Assembly: GCA_013288815.1 (NCBI GenBank) | Contig: JABDBD010000029.1 | Span: 1 to 33,638, forward strand | Source: Gammaproteobacteria bacterium | Lineage (GTDB): Bacteria; Pseudomonadota; Gammaproteobacteria; DSM-16500 | DNA: 33,638 nucleotides | Direction of reading: 5' to 3' | Shown here: positions 23,007-32,126 of the stretch, in pieces | Position numbering within the stretch: the first letter of the stretch is position 1 | Layout of the letters: every line of letters starts with the position of its first letter | Notes under the pieces: model-generated | Seen by the model: only the letters and a program-made list of their open reading frames with translations | Databases searched by the model: none | Told to the model about the DNA's origin: nothing | Translations under genes and position numbers: made by a program

Positions 23007-26000
23007 TCATGGAGAGCGATGATTATCTTGATTGGCAGGTTGAAGAGAGACAGGCGATGCCATGTCTACAGCTACCCTAAACACCGAGTAACGCTCTCTT
23101 CCGCCTTGAGATCTTGCTTGCTGGATAACTCCCAACTGATGCAATAAACCTGATTTATGAACATCTATCGGTAACTCCACAATGAGTTGTCTAGCCGTTT
23201 CAAATTTAAAATTTGCCTGACGCAAGAAATCGAGCGCTAATTCATTATTAAATAACTCTGCCGCATAAGCGATTAATTGATATGTATGCATTTCCGTGTG
23301 AGTCAACCAATTTAAATGCACCCAGCCAATGAAGCGAATAAAATCACGCTTATTATCTTTATGAATAACACTTAGTACTGACAAAACATCTGCTTTACTT
23401 TTTATAAATGTATCGAAAACATAATCCTTGCCAAGACATTCAAGTAACTCAAGCTGAAGTTCATTTACACGTTCTTTTAACTTTACAATGAGGTTTTCTA
23501 ACTTACCCATCAGACACTTTTCTTTAAATCGCTCAATACCATGGCCCAACTTCCATGGAGCACTTAACGCTTTAAAACCTTTTTTGGCACGAATAATGAT
23601 ATTAGCATTATTATTTGAAATTTCATCAAGGTACCGTTCGCAATAAAAAGCCTTATCTAGCGATATAGGATGCACAGGATCTCCCATCTCTTGGGGTTGA
23701 AATTCTAATTCGAATTGACATTTGTAAGCCTTAAACAACGCATGCAAAAATGCTTTCTTGTCTGAAATGAGTTTTAACGACATTCCCAAATTATTAGGAT
23801 TAATCTGTAAAAAATCAAAAAAAGTTATATGCTCTAAATAAGGAATCAATTTCGCGTATCCGTAAATTTCAAAATGAAGAGATGTCAGATAATCATAACT
23901 CATCACCAACAAAAATTCTTTTTTCTGCACATCGGGAATGACTGAAAAAACAGAAAAGAATTTATCTCTATTGTCTATTAATTTTGTGATGAGATACTCT
24001 TTTCCAAGGCTTTCTAACAGAACAAGTTTATTAACAGGAGCATGTTGCTTCAATCTCTCAATAAGATTTGATAAATCGCTTTTAATATAATATTCCTTAA
24101 AACGCTCAGCACCATGCCCCACTTGCCATGAAGAATCTTGATTAACCTTATCAAAACCAGAAGTAGCTCTCTCAATACTACCTAGAGCCTTTTCGGATAG
24201 CTCACGAATAAATCGCTCACAATAAAGAATTTTATCGAACAAAATTGCATGTTCCACTTCTTTTGATTTCTTCTCATCAAACTGACCCCGTAACAAACCT
24301 AGCTTATAGGAAATCAATAAAGTAATTAATTTATAGTAATCCTCTTGAGATATTTTAGCTTGGATTCTTTTTAAATTGTTCACCGTGAAAAACAGATGAA
24401 TTTTATCCGCTGACGAAATGATGGAGTTCACAACCGAAACTATGTTAGCACTCGACAAAACCTCTAGAGAGCTCATGATACATTCTTCACTGAACATCTG
24501 AATAAACTTAAGCAGCAATGAACAGATTGAACTCTCTAACGAAGATCGATTTTCTGGTATCTCAGCCATCATAGCTTGCAATATTTTCTCTACCTCAGAA
24601 TAATCACTAGGCGAAAACCATTCTGATTTCACTAATGTCGTAAGCATCTGACCTGCGCACCAAATATCTTGGGATTCGTTCGCCTCAATCGAATGCTTAT
24701 TTTTAAACTCTGGCGCCTTAATTTGTAAATTTAAATCTTCTAAACCTGTGATCATTTCTCCGCGATGACGACTTAACGTAAAATCAACAAATCTGGCTGT
24801 TAAATGTCCCTTTTTATCATCACTCACAATGACATTATACTCATGTATATCTCCGTGAATAAATTTAGTGTGTAATTTACTAAGCGCAACCAGCGTTGCT
24901 AATACTATTTGGCAGTAGGTTTTTGCGGAATCGATTTTATAATCAGCAAGTGGCGAGCCTTCTACATACTCCATCGCTAAAACAGCATGCGGGTAGTTTT
25001 TTACAATTTTTTTCTCTTCTTCAATCGCAATAACAACAGGATCTTCTGTACAAAACACAGCACCTATCCCATTCAATTCATAATTGTATCTAACTTCTTG
25101 CACAAAGTTTTCTAATCGAGATATCACTACTTGCTTAATGACTTCATCCGACGTATCTATCGAAAATTTTGTCCCACAATAAAATTCTTTAACAGCAATC
25201 GGATAATTTACACTGGAAGATACCGGATTCATTAAGCTGACAAGTCCATAACTTCCGTTTCCAAGCAGTTTTGCTTTAATATGCGTGGCTGCTGAGCTAT
25301 TATTTTGAGTAGCAGGTTGATCTTTATAAAACTGACACTCTCCTTTTGAAGTATCAAAGAAAAATGATGTTCCGGGAGGATTTGTTTGTTTATATTTAAT
25401 TAAATAACGAATCACACACTGATCAATACATTGATTGTAAGCAAGTAACTTATCTTTATTTTTTTTTAGAAGAAAGGCTTCATTATTCCAGACTGTATCA
25501 ATTAAATAAGCATCATCTAATTGATCCGGTTTATACACCACCCACACATGTGCACCGTTATTCACGTAACCTCTTGCGTGATAAACTTTTCCTTTTAGCA
25601 ATCCTTCTTGAATCAGTTTACTCAGTAAATATGCCGCAAACAAAGCATGATGCCGACACATACCAACACCTGGGTTTTTATAAATAAATTCAGCGAGCGA
25701 AATAACAGGTGATGATAGATATCTTAATCCTTTCCAATCTTGTGTGACGCGCTCTACTGCTGTCGATGAAAACACCGACTTAACTACATTAATAACCGCC
25801 TGAAGAAGTCTACTTTCAGATTCTTGCGAACAGGATGCAATCATTACATCATAATGACTTTTTAATATGGGACTATCTGGATTTAAAACAATATATTCTC
25901 GACTAGAAGGACTCTCACCAATTGAAATAAGCGGCTCATGACAAAAATCTGTGACAGCTCCATCTAAAATGCGGTATGCGGTGCCAACCCAAGGAATAGA

Positions 26001-26102
26001 GATATATTTTTTATCATCCTTCACCACAATATCACAACCCTGACTCTGCAGGTTTTGCATCATATTTGCTGTTTTCTGCATAACTTGTTGAGATGAAAGC
26101 AT
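23007..26102 (-). CDS. Transglutaminase-like domain fused to a eukaryotic-type protein kinase
   Basis: The product is 1031 residues. Residues about 120-215 look like a transglutaminase-like cysteine enzyme: Cys149 in GVGMCRHHALFAAYLL, His185 in NNGAHVWVVYK and Asp202 in YLIDTVWNN form the expected Cys-His-Asp triad. Residues about 275-540 are a Ser/Thr-kinase fold: GNGSYGLVSL (281-290), Lys305 in IAVKEF, the catalytic loop HGDIHEYNV (Asp418, Asn423), VDFTLSR for DFG (Asp440), APEF (463-466) and DIWCAGQML. The core catalytic residues are present, with HGD for HRD. Residues about 587-766 and 780-962 are a duplicated helical unit sharing CER and GHGxERFKE. There is no signal peptide or membrane segment. 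It is probably a host-directed effector or regulator. The ribosome site before the ATG is poor. It stands alone, 79 bases after the glycosyltransferase pair's 3' end. Confidence 0.82.
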   Translation of the reverse strand: MLSSQQVMQKTANMMQNLQSQGCDIVVKDDKKYISIPWVGTAYRILDGAVTDFCHEPLISIGESPSSREYIVLNPDSPILKSHYDVMIASCSQESESRLLQAVINVVKSVFSSTAVERVTQDWKGLRYLSSPVISLAEFIYKNPGVGMCRHHALFAAYLLSKLIQEGLLKGKVYHARGYVNNGAHVWVVYKPDQLDDAYLIDTVWNNEAFLLKKNKDKLLAYNQCIDQCVIRYLIKYKQTNPPGTSFFFDTSKGECQFYKDQPATQNNSSAATHIKAKLLGNGSYGLVSLMNPVSSSVNYPIAVKEFYCGTKFSIDTSDEVIKQVVISRLENFVQEVRYNYELNGIGAVFCTEDPVVIAIEEEKKIVKNYPHAVLAMEYVEGSPLADYKIDSAKTYCQIVLATLVALSKLHTKFIHGDIHEYNVIVSDDKKGHLTARFVDFTLSRHRGEMITGLEDLNLQIKAPEFKNKHSIEANESQDIWCAGQMLTTLVKSEWFSPSDYSEVEKILQAMMAEIPENRSSLESSICSLLLKFIQMFSEECIMSSLEVLSSANIVSVVNSIISSADKIHLFFTVNNLKRIQAKISQEDYYKLITLLISYKLGLLRGQFDEKKSKEVEHAILFDKILYCERFIRELSEKALGSIERATSGFDKVNQDSSWQVGHGAERFKEYYIKSDLSNLIERLKQHAPVNKLVLLESLGKEYLITKLIDNRDKFFSVFSVIPDVQKKEFLLVMSYDYLTSLHFEIYGYAKLIPYLEHITFFDFLQINPNNLGMSLKLISDKKAFLHALFKAYKCQFELEFQPQEMGDPVHPISLDKAFYCERYLDEISNNNANIIIRAKKGFKALSAPWKLGHGIERFKEKCLMGKLENLIVKLKERVNELQLELLECLGKDYVFDTFIKSKADVLSVLSVIHKDNKRDFIRFIGWVHLNWLTHTEMHTYQLIAYAAELFNNELALDFLRQANFKFETARQLIVELPIDVHKSGLLHQLGVIQQARSQGGRERYSVFRVAVDMASPVSLQPANQDNHRSP

Positions 26103-26181
26103 ATTTACTAATCTGGCTCAATGTGAAAACATATATTACACTGTGTATATTAAAATAACATTAAAACTATTTGATTGTTTT

Positions 26182-28224
26182 TTAATTAGGCCTAGAGCCT
26201 AATACGGGTGCACGCCCTATTTTTTCGATCGATTCAACAACAATTTCTACAGGAGCCTCAGGTTGGAAAAATCGATTTCGATACATAATTCGTTTAAAGG
26301 TCAACGGGCCATCTTGCGGCTCCGCAGCAAGTTCTTTTTCAAGCTTAGCTTTGTCCGCCGTTTCTAATTTTTCAATTTCATCAATCGTCAGTTTCGCTCT
26401 AAAGTTCGGTAAATAAATTGTAACCGCTCGTATCGCGCCACCAAATGCGAGCGCTGATGATGTCACTTTATAAATAGGTAACGTTAAACAAGCACGGATT
26501 GGAATTTGTAAATCCGTTCGACCAGACAACGGTAATTTTAAATAATTCCATGCTAGCGCAGGGATAATATTGTAAGCATAAAATTCAACGACACGCCCCC
26601 AAAATGACGGATCACTTCCCATTATCACCAGCAAAGGTAACCGCCACCAGTCAGAAAAATTGGTGTAAATATCGTAAAACTGTGCCCACTTTAAAAAACA
26701 ATTTTCAGTAAATGTCGATCGCCATACAGTAAAAAATGGTTCAATTATCTTAAAAAAGTAAACCTGCCTGCCCATTTCCCAGGAGCGAACGCGCTGCTCA
26801 AATAAGTTAGGTGTCTCGCCAAAATAACTGGTAGGAGCTTCCGTATCAAACCAACTTCCCGCAGCCAATACCATTGTGTAACCCATTTTCTGTAGTATCA
26901 AACCTAGCTTAAGATCTTCCGCATAAAAAACAGTATCATGCTGTCGTAGTGCTTCCATGAAAACCTCTTTTTCCCAAAGAGATACAGCACCATGCGGATA
27001 ACAAACACCGCCAGCATAAGTAGACTGAACAAGCTTAGCTAAATCTGAAAACTGATACTCTAAATCTTGCAACTCAACAATCAATGAGCCTTCTTTTCTC
27101 GGATGAATAGCGCGCACAGGAAAGCAAATACCTTTAACATTGCCTTTAATTTTATCCGTCGCAAAATCCAAATTAACTGGCAAATGCACATCATCATCAA
27201 TCGTTAGCACAAAACGATAAGGAGAAAGCATAGTCCCAATATATTGCGCAATAGTCTTGTTACCATAATGCGACCAAACATAATTTATTTCTGGGTGCAT
27301 TCCACCCACAATCTCACGTGTGTTATCAGTAGGTTGAAGTGAATTACCATTATCAATCACATAAATTTGTTTGGGATTAACATGACGCAAACACGATGTA
27401 ATGGTTTCAAAGATGACATCAGCAGAATTATGACAAGCAATGACGATAGCAACATCATCATTTTTGTTATTTCTTGGCAACAATGATAATTCTAACGATG
27501 CATCAGCGATAACAACATCATTCATTTTTTCATGAGGCAATGAAAGTGAGCACTCTTGCGGATCAGGTGAGATAGGAATCGATATCAATCCTGGTGAGAC
27601 TACCACAATCTCACTCTGTGTACTGAAATTAGATCTTGGTTCCACACGTGAATTAGACACAGGGTTAACATACAACTTAGACATTGGAATGATCGATCTA
27701 TCTTCTTTAGAGACTAATTGTTTGGGAGTTTTATAAGGATAATATCGGTAATACCCTTTTTTATCGCCCGCCTCATCAACACGCGCCGGATTTTCATGTT
27801 CCTTCATAGCCATCGTTGATTCACGAATCTCTCCAACAAGATGTTGCATTTCACCCATCATCGCTTTCATTTGTATCGAAAATTCTGACTCGATGACTGT
27901 TGCCTTGGGGTAAGGAGCAAGCACCAGATTCACTGTCTGTATCACTGGCTCAAATAAATAAATCGCCGACATAAAACCCACACTCTGAAAGGTAGTCGCA
28001 GCGCTTAATACTCCAAATTGCGTTTCTAACAACGCCAATCCTGCAATAGATCCGGCGGCGGCAGTCCAATAACAAACTTTTTTGAGTGACATCGGACAAC
28101 AAATTTCACTAACATTGAAAAAGCTTTTTACAAAACTAGGCGCACAACAACTTTGTGAATAAGATGGTCGTTCAGCATGTCTGACACCGTCTGTGGCGGG
28201 AGATGATGTCGTTGCCGTTAGCAT
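26182..28224 (-). CDS. GT2 membrane glycosyltransferase, polysaccharide-synthase-like (paralog A)
   Basis: The product is 680 residues. Two membrane helices lie at about 45-70 and 78-103, followed by a polar cytoplasmic linker (about 110-255). A GT-A domain begins at VAIVIACHNSADVIFETI. Catalytic motifs are the UDP-sugar/metal-binding TIDDDVHLP (Asp343-345), the base region FYAEDLKLG (Glu436, Asp437) and EQRVRSWEMGRQ (about 476-487), which takes the place of the QxxRW motif of processive cellulose, chitin and hyaluronan synthases with one extra residue before the Trp. Further membrane helices follow (RLPLLVIMGSDPSFW, FYAYNIIPALAWNYLKL). It probably extends a surface polysaccharide from a nucleotide sugar; the sugar is unknown. 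Its start overlaps the stop of the preceding paralog (ATGCTAA), so the two are translationally coupled. Confidence 0.85.
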   Translation of the reverse strand: MLTATTSSPATDGVRHAERPSYSQSCCAPSFVKSFFNVSEICCPMSLKKVCYWTAAAGSIAGLALLETQFGVLSAATTFQSVGFMSAIYLFEPVIQTVNLVLAPYPKATVIESEFSIQMKAMMGEMQHLVGEIRESTMAMKEHENPARVDEAGDKKGYYRYYPYKTPKQLVSKEDRSIIPMSKLYVNPVSNSRVEPRSNFSTQSEIVVVSPGLISIPISPDPQECSLSLPHEKMNDVVIADASLELSLLPRNNKNDDVAIVIACHNSADVIFETITSCLRHVNPKQIYVIDNGNSLQPTDNTREIVGGMHPEINYVWSHYGNKTIAQYIGTMLSPYRFVLTIDDDVHLPVNLDFATDKIKGNVKGICFPVRAIHPRKEGSLIVELQDLEYQFSDLAKLVQSTYAGGVCYPHGAVSLWEKEVFMEALRQHDTVFYAEDLKLGLILQKMGYTMVLAAGSWFDTEAPTSYFGETPNLFEQRVRSWEMGRQVYFFKIIEPFFTVWRSTFTENCFLKWAQFYDIYTNFSDWWRLPLLVIMGSDPSFWGRVVEFYAYNIIPALAWNYLKLPLSGRTDLQIPIRACLTLPIYKVTSSALAFGGAIRAVTIYLPNFRAKLTIDEIEKLETADKAKLEKELAAEPQDGPLTFKRIMYRNRFFQPEAPVEIVVESIEKIGRAPVLGSRPN

Positions 28225-30182
28225 GAAACACTCGCCAGATTAGCAATGACGGCTTCCGCATTTGCGCTAACATTTGCGCTAGCATTTACACACGCCTCTT
28301 CTTTTGCCTCCGCTTGAAAAAAACGATTACGATATAAAATTCGTTTGAAGGTCAATGGGCCATCTTGAGGCTCAGCTGCAAGTTCTTTTTCGAGTTTTGC
28401 CTTGTCCGCTGTTTCTATTTTTTCAATTTCGTCAATCGCTGGCTTCGCTCTAAAATTCGGTAAATAAATCATAACCGCACGCAATGCTCCACCAAATGCC
28501 ATCGCTGAAGACATCGCCTTATAAAAAGGTACTGCAAAACAGGTACGCAGCGGAACTTGCAAATCTTTTCTATCTGCGAAGTAGGGTAATTTTATATAAT
28601 TCCATGCTAATGCTGGAAGAACACTGTAAAAGTAAAATTCTGCGATACGCGACCAAAAATTTGGGTCACTACCCATCACTATAAACAAAGGTAAGCGCCA
28701 CCAGTCGGCCAAGTTAGAATAAACATCATAGAATTGTGATACTTTATAAAAACAATTTTCTCTTATTGACGAACGCCAAACAAATAGCAATTGGTATACA
28801 AATTTAAAAAATATTACTTGCCTACCCATTTCCCATGAACGCACTCGTTGCTCATATAAATTAGGTGTTTCGCCAAAATACGTTGTCGGCGCTTCCGTAT
28901 CAAACCAACTACCCGCCACCAGCTCCATTCTGAAATCCAGTCGTTGCAAGATCAAACCTAATTTCACATCTTCCGCATAAAATATCGTATCATGCAAACG
29001 TAATACTTTTTGAAACGTTTCCTTTTCCCAAAGACAAACAGCACCGTGCGGAAAAGATACTCCGCCAGCATAATTAGACTCCACAAGCTTAGCCAAATCT
29101 GAGAATTGATATTCCATATCCTGCAATTCAACCAATAATGACGATTCTCTTGTCGGATGAATCGCACGCACTGGAAAACAAATAGCTTTAACCTTGTCAT
29201 TAATTCTATGCGTACAAAAATCTAAGACTAATGGTAAATGCACGTCGTCATCAATCGTTAATACATATCGATAAGATGAAATTAGCGTTGCAACATATTG
29301 CGCAACTGTCTTATTCCCGTAATGCGACCAGACGTAATTAACCTTGTGATGAACACCTCTTACCACTTCACGAGCATTATCTGTTGGCTGAAGAGAATTG
29401 GCATTGTCAATTACAAAAATCTGCTCGGGCTTAACATGTCTCAAACAAGATATGATTGTTTCTGCAATAACTTTTTCCGAATTATGACAAGCAATCATGA
29501 TTGCTATATCATCATTTGCTTTTTTTTTACTGGTGACGACAGCTGAGACGTCTTGCTTGGCTTCCTCTGGATGATCATCTTCAAGTGGTATTGTTACTAG
29601 AGATAACTCAACCGGCATAGATGTTCTCGCAGTTTCTTGTTCTTTTGCATTAGAATTAACTATCGCAGCAACTTCGCGCATCTCGCTAACAAGATGCCTC
29701 ATCGATTTTATAAGAGACGCACTCTCCTCATCTGGTAGAGAGGATTCAGTTGATTCTATATTCATGTCAATATGGTTATTTTCTACCAGATGTTCATGCT
29801 CATCATCATGAATATCCAGGATGACTTCGTGCGGGGACGTATCTATTGGCGTTGCTTTAGGATACGGCGCTAATACCATATTGACTGTTTGCATCAGAGG
29901 CTCAAACAAATAAATCGATGACATAAAGCCTATGCTCTGGAAATCAGTCGCGTTCGTTAATATTTGATAATGAAAATCTAAGACAACAACGCCTGCAATA
30001 ATCCCCGCACCTAACCCCCAATATCCCAATTTTTTTAATGACATCGGGTAAAAAATTTCTCGCATACTAAAAAGACTTTTTACAAAATCTGGCGCACACA
30101 AATACCGTGAATAAGATGGCCTATTACACGTCGTCGTATTCTCTCCAATAGGAGCTGCAAAAGTTGCTTGACGCCCTAACAT
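28218..30182 (-). CDS. GT2 membrane glycosyltransferase, polysaccharide-synthase-like (paralog B)
   Basis: The product is 654 residues, the first gene of a two-gene unit and a clear tandem paralog of the gene at 26182. The N-terminus (PSYSRYLCAPDFVKSLFSM), membrane helices, GT-A domain and the C-terminal block ETADKAKLEKELAAEPQDGP are nearly the same in both. Asp311-313 in TIDDDVHLP, FYAEDVKLG and QRVRSWEMGRQ are all present. The linker between helix 2 and the catalytic domain (about 112-222) is His/Asp/Glu-rich and unlike paralog A, and the last 25 residues are an Ala/Asn/Val-rich tail absent from A. Both copies look active, so they may use different sugars or form a heteromer. AAGGGAA before ATG 30182 supports the start. 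Confidence 0.85.
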   Translation of the reverse strand: MLGRQATFAAPIGENTTTCNRPSYSRYLCAPDFVKSLFSMREIFYPMSLKKLGYWGLGAGIIAGVVVLDFHYQILTNATDFQSIGFMSSIYLFEPLMQTVNMVLAPYPKATPIDTSPHEVILDIHDDEHEHLVENNHIDMNIESTESSLPDEESASLIKSMRHLVSEMREVAAIVNSNAKEQETARTSMPVELSLVTIPLEDDHPEEAKQDVSAVVTSKKKANDDIAIMIACHNSEKVIAETIISCLRHVKPEQIFVIDNANSLQPTDNAREVVRGVHHKVNYVWSHYGNKTVAQYVATLISSYRYVLTIDDDVHLPLVLDFCTHRINDKVKAICFPVRAIHPTRESSLLVELQDMEYQFSDLAKLVESNYAGGVSFPHGAVCLWEKETFQKVLRLHDTIFYAEDVKLGLILQRLDFRMELVAGSWFDTEAPTTYFGETPNLYEQRVRSWEMGRQVIFFKFVYQLLFVWRSSIRENCFYKVSQFYDVYSNLADWWRLPLFIVMGSDPNFWSRIAEFYFYSVLPALAWNYIKLPYFADRKDLQVPLRTCFAVPFYKAMSSAMAFGGALRAVMIYLPNFRAKPAIDEIEKIETADKAKLEKELAAEPQDGPLTFKRILYRNRFFQAEAKEEACVNASANVSANAEAVIANLASVSC

Positions 30183-30535
30183 ACAAAATTCCCTTAACTT
30201 TTTAACAAGTCATTCAGTGACAAAACAGAACGTAGTTATCGTAGTAAGAACAAGCACAGGACAAAACAAAAACATTCCGCGCTCTATGGAATATAATCTG
30301 ATCCGATTGTAGGGCATTTCGATCTTATATAAAAGAAAATCCTATTTTAGTTTATTTATTTAACAATCTAATGTGGGGTGGTATTTAGAGATTACATAGT
30401 ACATTTGTACAGTTTTTGATAAACTACTTAAATGTGCTTACTCACTGTGATCATGGTGGTTGCAATATAAAGCATTTTGACAGCGTGATGTGGTTATTTT
30501 GGCCGCGCAGGATTGTTAACGAGGATGATATAGCA
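30183..30535. other. Divergent intergenic region, glycosyltransferases / permease
   Basis: These 353 bases contain no gene I can support. They hold the AT-rich candidate promoter for the leftward pair and a perfect small palindrome GTACATTTGTAC (30399-30410), possibly an operator. An in-frame extension of the permease runs back to a TTG at 30416, but it is polar, lacks a ribosome site and is not family-like, so I treat it as leader. Confidence 0.55.
30339..30366 (-). promoter_or_regulatory. Candidate promoter of the glycosyltransferase pair
   Basis: On the minus strand TTGTTA (30366-30361) and TAGGAT (30344-30339) are 16 bases apart, each 4 of 6 to consensus, in very AT-rich DNA. A second -10-like TATATAAGAT follows. 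The leader would be about 150 bases. Confidence 0.3.
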
Positions 30536-31927
30536 ATGAAATCCAACCAATTTCATCTACTGAACTTATTCCGCAAAAAATCCGCCTCTTCTATCTCTAC
30601 ATCGAAAGGCACCCTGAACCGATGCCTCACTGCATTTGATCTCACTTTACTAGGCATTGGCGCAATCATCGGTGCTGGCGTATTTGTATTAACAGGTATT
30701 GCTGCCGCAACAAAAGCGGGGCCTGCCGTGTGCATCTCTTACATTATTGCTGGACTAGCATCGATGTTTGCAGCGTTAGCCTATTCAGAATTAGCAACAT
30801 CTATCGGCGGCAGTGGCAGCGCTTACAATTATTCCTATGTTGCATTTGGAGAACTGATTGCTTGGATCATAGGCTGGGATTTACTTTTAGAATATACTCT
30901 TAGCGTTTCAACGGTTGCTATTGGCTGGTCAGGATATGTGAATGATGCGTTACTGGCTCTCCATGTTCATTTGCCTGAAAAACTACTTAAAAATCCATTC
31001 GAAGGCGGCATCATTAATTTGCCCGCTTTTTCAATTATTTTTTTCTTAGCCTTGCTGTTAGGTATTGGCGTCAAAGAGAGTTCACGATTCAATGCTGTTA
31101 TTGTTCTCATTAAATTAGTGACTATCGCTATTTTTATCGCTGTTGCAGTGAATCATGTCGATGTTCGCAATTGGGCGACCTTTTTTCCATTTGGATGGAG
31201 CGGTATCATGCAAGGTGCTGCTCTCGTTTTTTTTGCTTACATTGGGTTCGATGCACTGTCTACTGCCGCTGAAGAAACACTGAATCCACAACGCAACTTG
31301 CCGATTGGGATTATCACTTCTGTTGCGATTTGTTCAACCATTTATATTATCGTATCTCTTTTACTAACCGGTATAGTTCCTTACACTACGCTTAATGTTA
31401 AATCACCAGTTGCTGATGCTCTCATGAATATAGGTTATCCTGTCGCTTCTGGAGTTGTCGCTGCGGGTGCGATAGCCGGACTCACCACCGTCATGCTTGT
31501 CATGTATTACGGCTTAACGCGAATCTGTCTTGCGATTTCAGAAGATGGATTGTTACCCATGTTTTTTGCATCAGTCAATCCAAAAACACGCACGCCGATT
31601 AAAATTATTGTCTTCAGCGGTATTATCATTGCAACAATTGCCGGATTAACACCGATTAGCTCTGCGGCATCTCTTGTGAATATTGGAACACTAGCAGCAT
31701 TTACACTGGTATGTGCGGGTGTAATCGTTTTGCGTTATCGACAACCCGAAATACCAAGACCATTTAAATTGCCATGGAATCCACTCATTCCCAGTTTAGG
31801 CATTTTTTTCTGCGTTTATTTGATGATTGATTTAAGCCTTATTACCTGGATACGCTTTGTTGTTTGGATGATGATAGGTTTTGTCATTTATTTTTTTTAT
31901 AGCAGAAAACATAGCAAATTGTCATGA
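30536..31927 (+). CDS. APC-family amino acid permease
   Basis: The product is 463 residues from the ATG at 30536, preceded by GAGGA at 30521-30525. The length fits the 12-helix cationic-amino-acid-transporter branch (YfnA/CAT-like). The first helix carries GIGAIIGAGVFVLTGIAA, the G-[S/A]-I-I-G-x-G-[I/V]-F signature that lines the substrate and cation site. LAYSELATSIGGSGSAYNYSY follows in helices 2-3, and FFAYIGFDALSTAAEETLNPQRNLP in helix 6 and the next loop is characteristic of this branch. It imports amino acids across the inner membrane; the exact substrate is not readable. Legionellales grow on host amino acids, so this is a core nutrient function. It appears monocistronic. Confidence 0.88.
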   Translation: MKSNQFHLLNLFRKKSASSISTSKGTLNRCLTAFDLTLLGIGAIIGAGVFVLTGIAAATKAGPAVCISYIIAGLASMFAALAYSELATSIGGSGSAYNYSYVAFGELIAWIIGWDLLLEYTLSVSTVAIGWSGYVNDALLALHVHLPEKLLKNPFEGGIINLPAFSIIFFLALLLGIGVKESSRFNAVIVLIKLVTIAIFIAVAVNHVDVRNWATFFPFGWSGIMQGAALVFFAYIGFDALSTAAEETLNPQRNLPIGIITSVAICSTIYIIVSLLLTGIVPYTTLNVKSPVADALMNIGYPVASGVVAAGAIAGLTTVMLVMYYGLTRICLAISEDGLLPMFFASVNPKTRTPIKIIVFSGIIIATIAGLTPISSAASLVNIGTLAAFTLVCAGVIVLRYRQPEIPRPFKLPWNPLIPSLGIFFCVYLMIDLSLITWIRFVVWMMIGFVIYFFYSRKHSKLS

Positions 31928-32080
31928 GCATTATGACTCGATAACATTTATGCTTCCATGATACTGCCTTAAAAAAATAGCGACTTGTAAATAATGACGA
32001 ATCTTTTTAAATATATTTTACAAAACTAATGTTCATTAAGGTAGCGCCATTGATTTATGCTTGAAATAAGTATCTAAGCA

Positions 32081-32126
32081 ATGTAGCCTACTAGAATATT
32101 TTTCCAGTAACCAAGGAAGGCTACAT
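32081..32126 (+). promoter_or_regulatory. Possible start-codon-masking hairpin
   Basis: ATGTAGCCT (32081-32089) is a perfect inverted repeat of AGGCTACAT (32118-32126), whose last two bases are the AT of the start codon at 32125 and whose first three abut the AAGGA ribosome site (32113-32117). In RNA the 9-bp stem with a 28-base loop would hide the start codon. It may control translation of the barrel protein if transcription starts upstream of 32081. Confidence 0.3.

Noticed and set aside
30416-30535. A longer permease starting at the TTG at 30416
   Set aside because: The extra 40 residues are not typical of the family and lack a ribosome site, whereas ATG 30536 has GAGGA upstream and gives the usual length.
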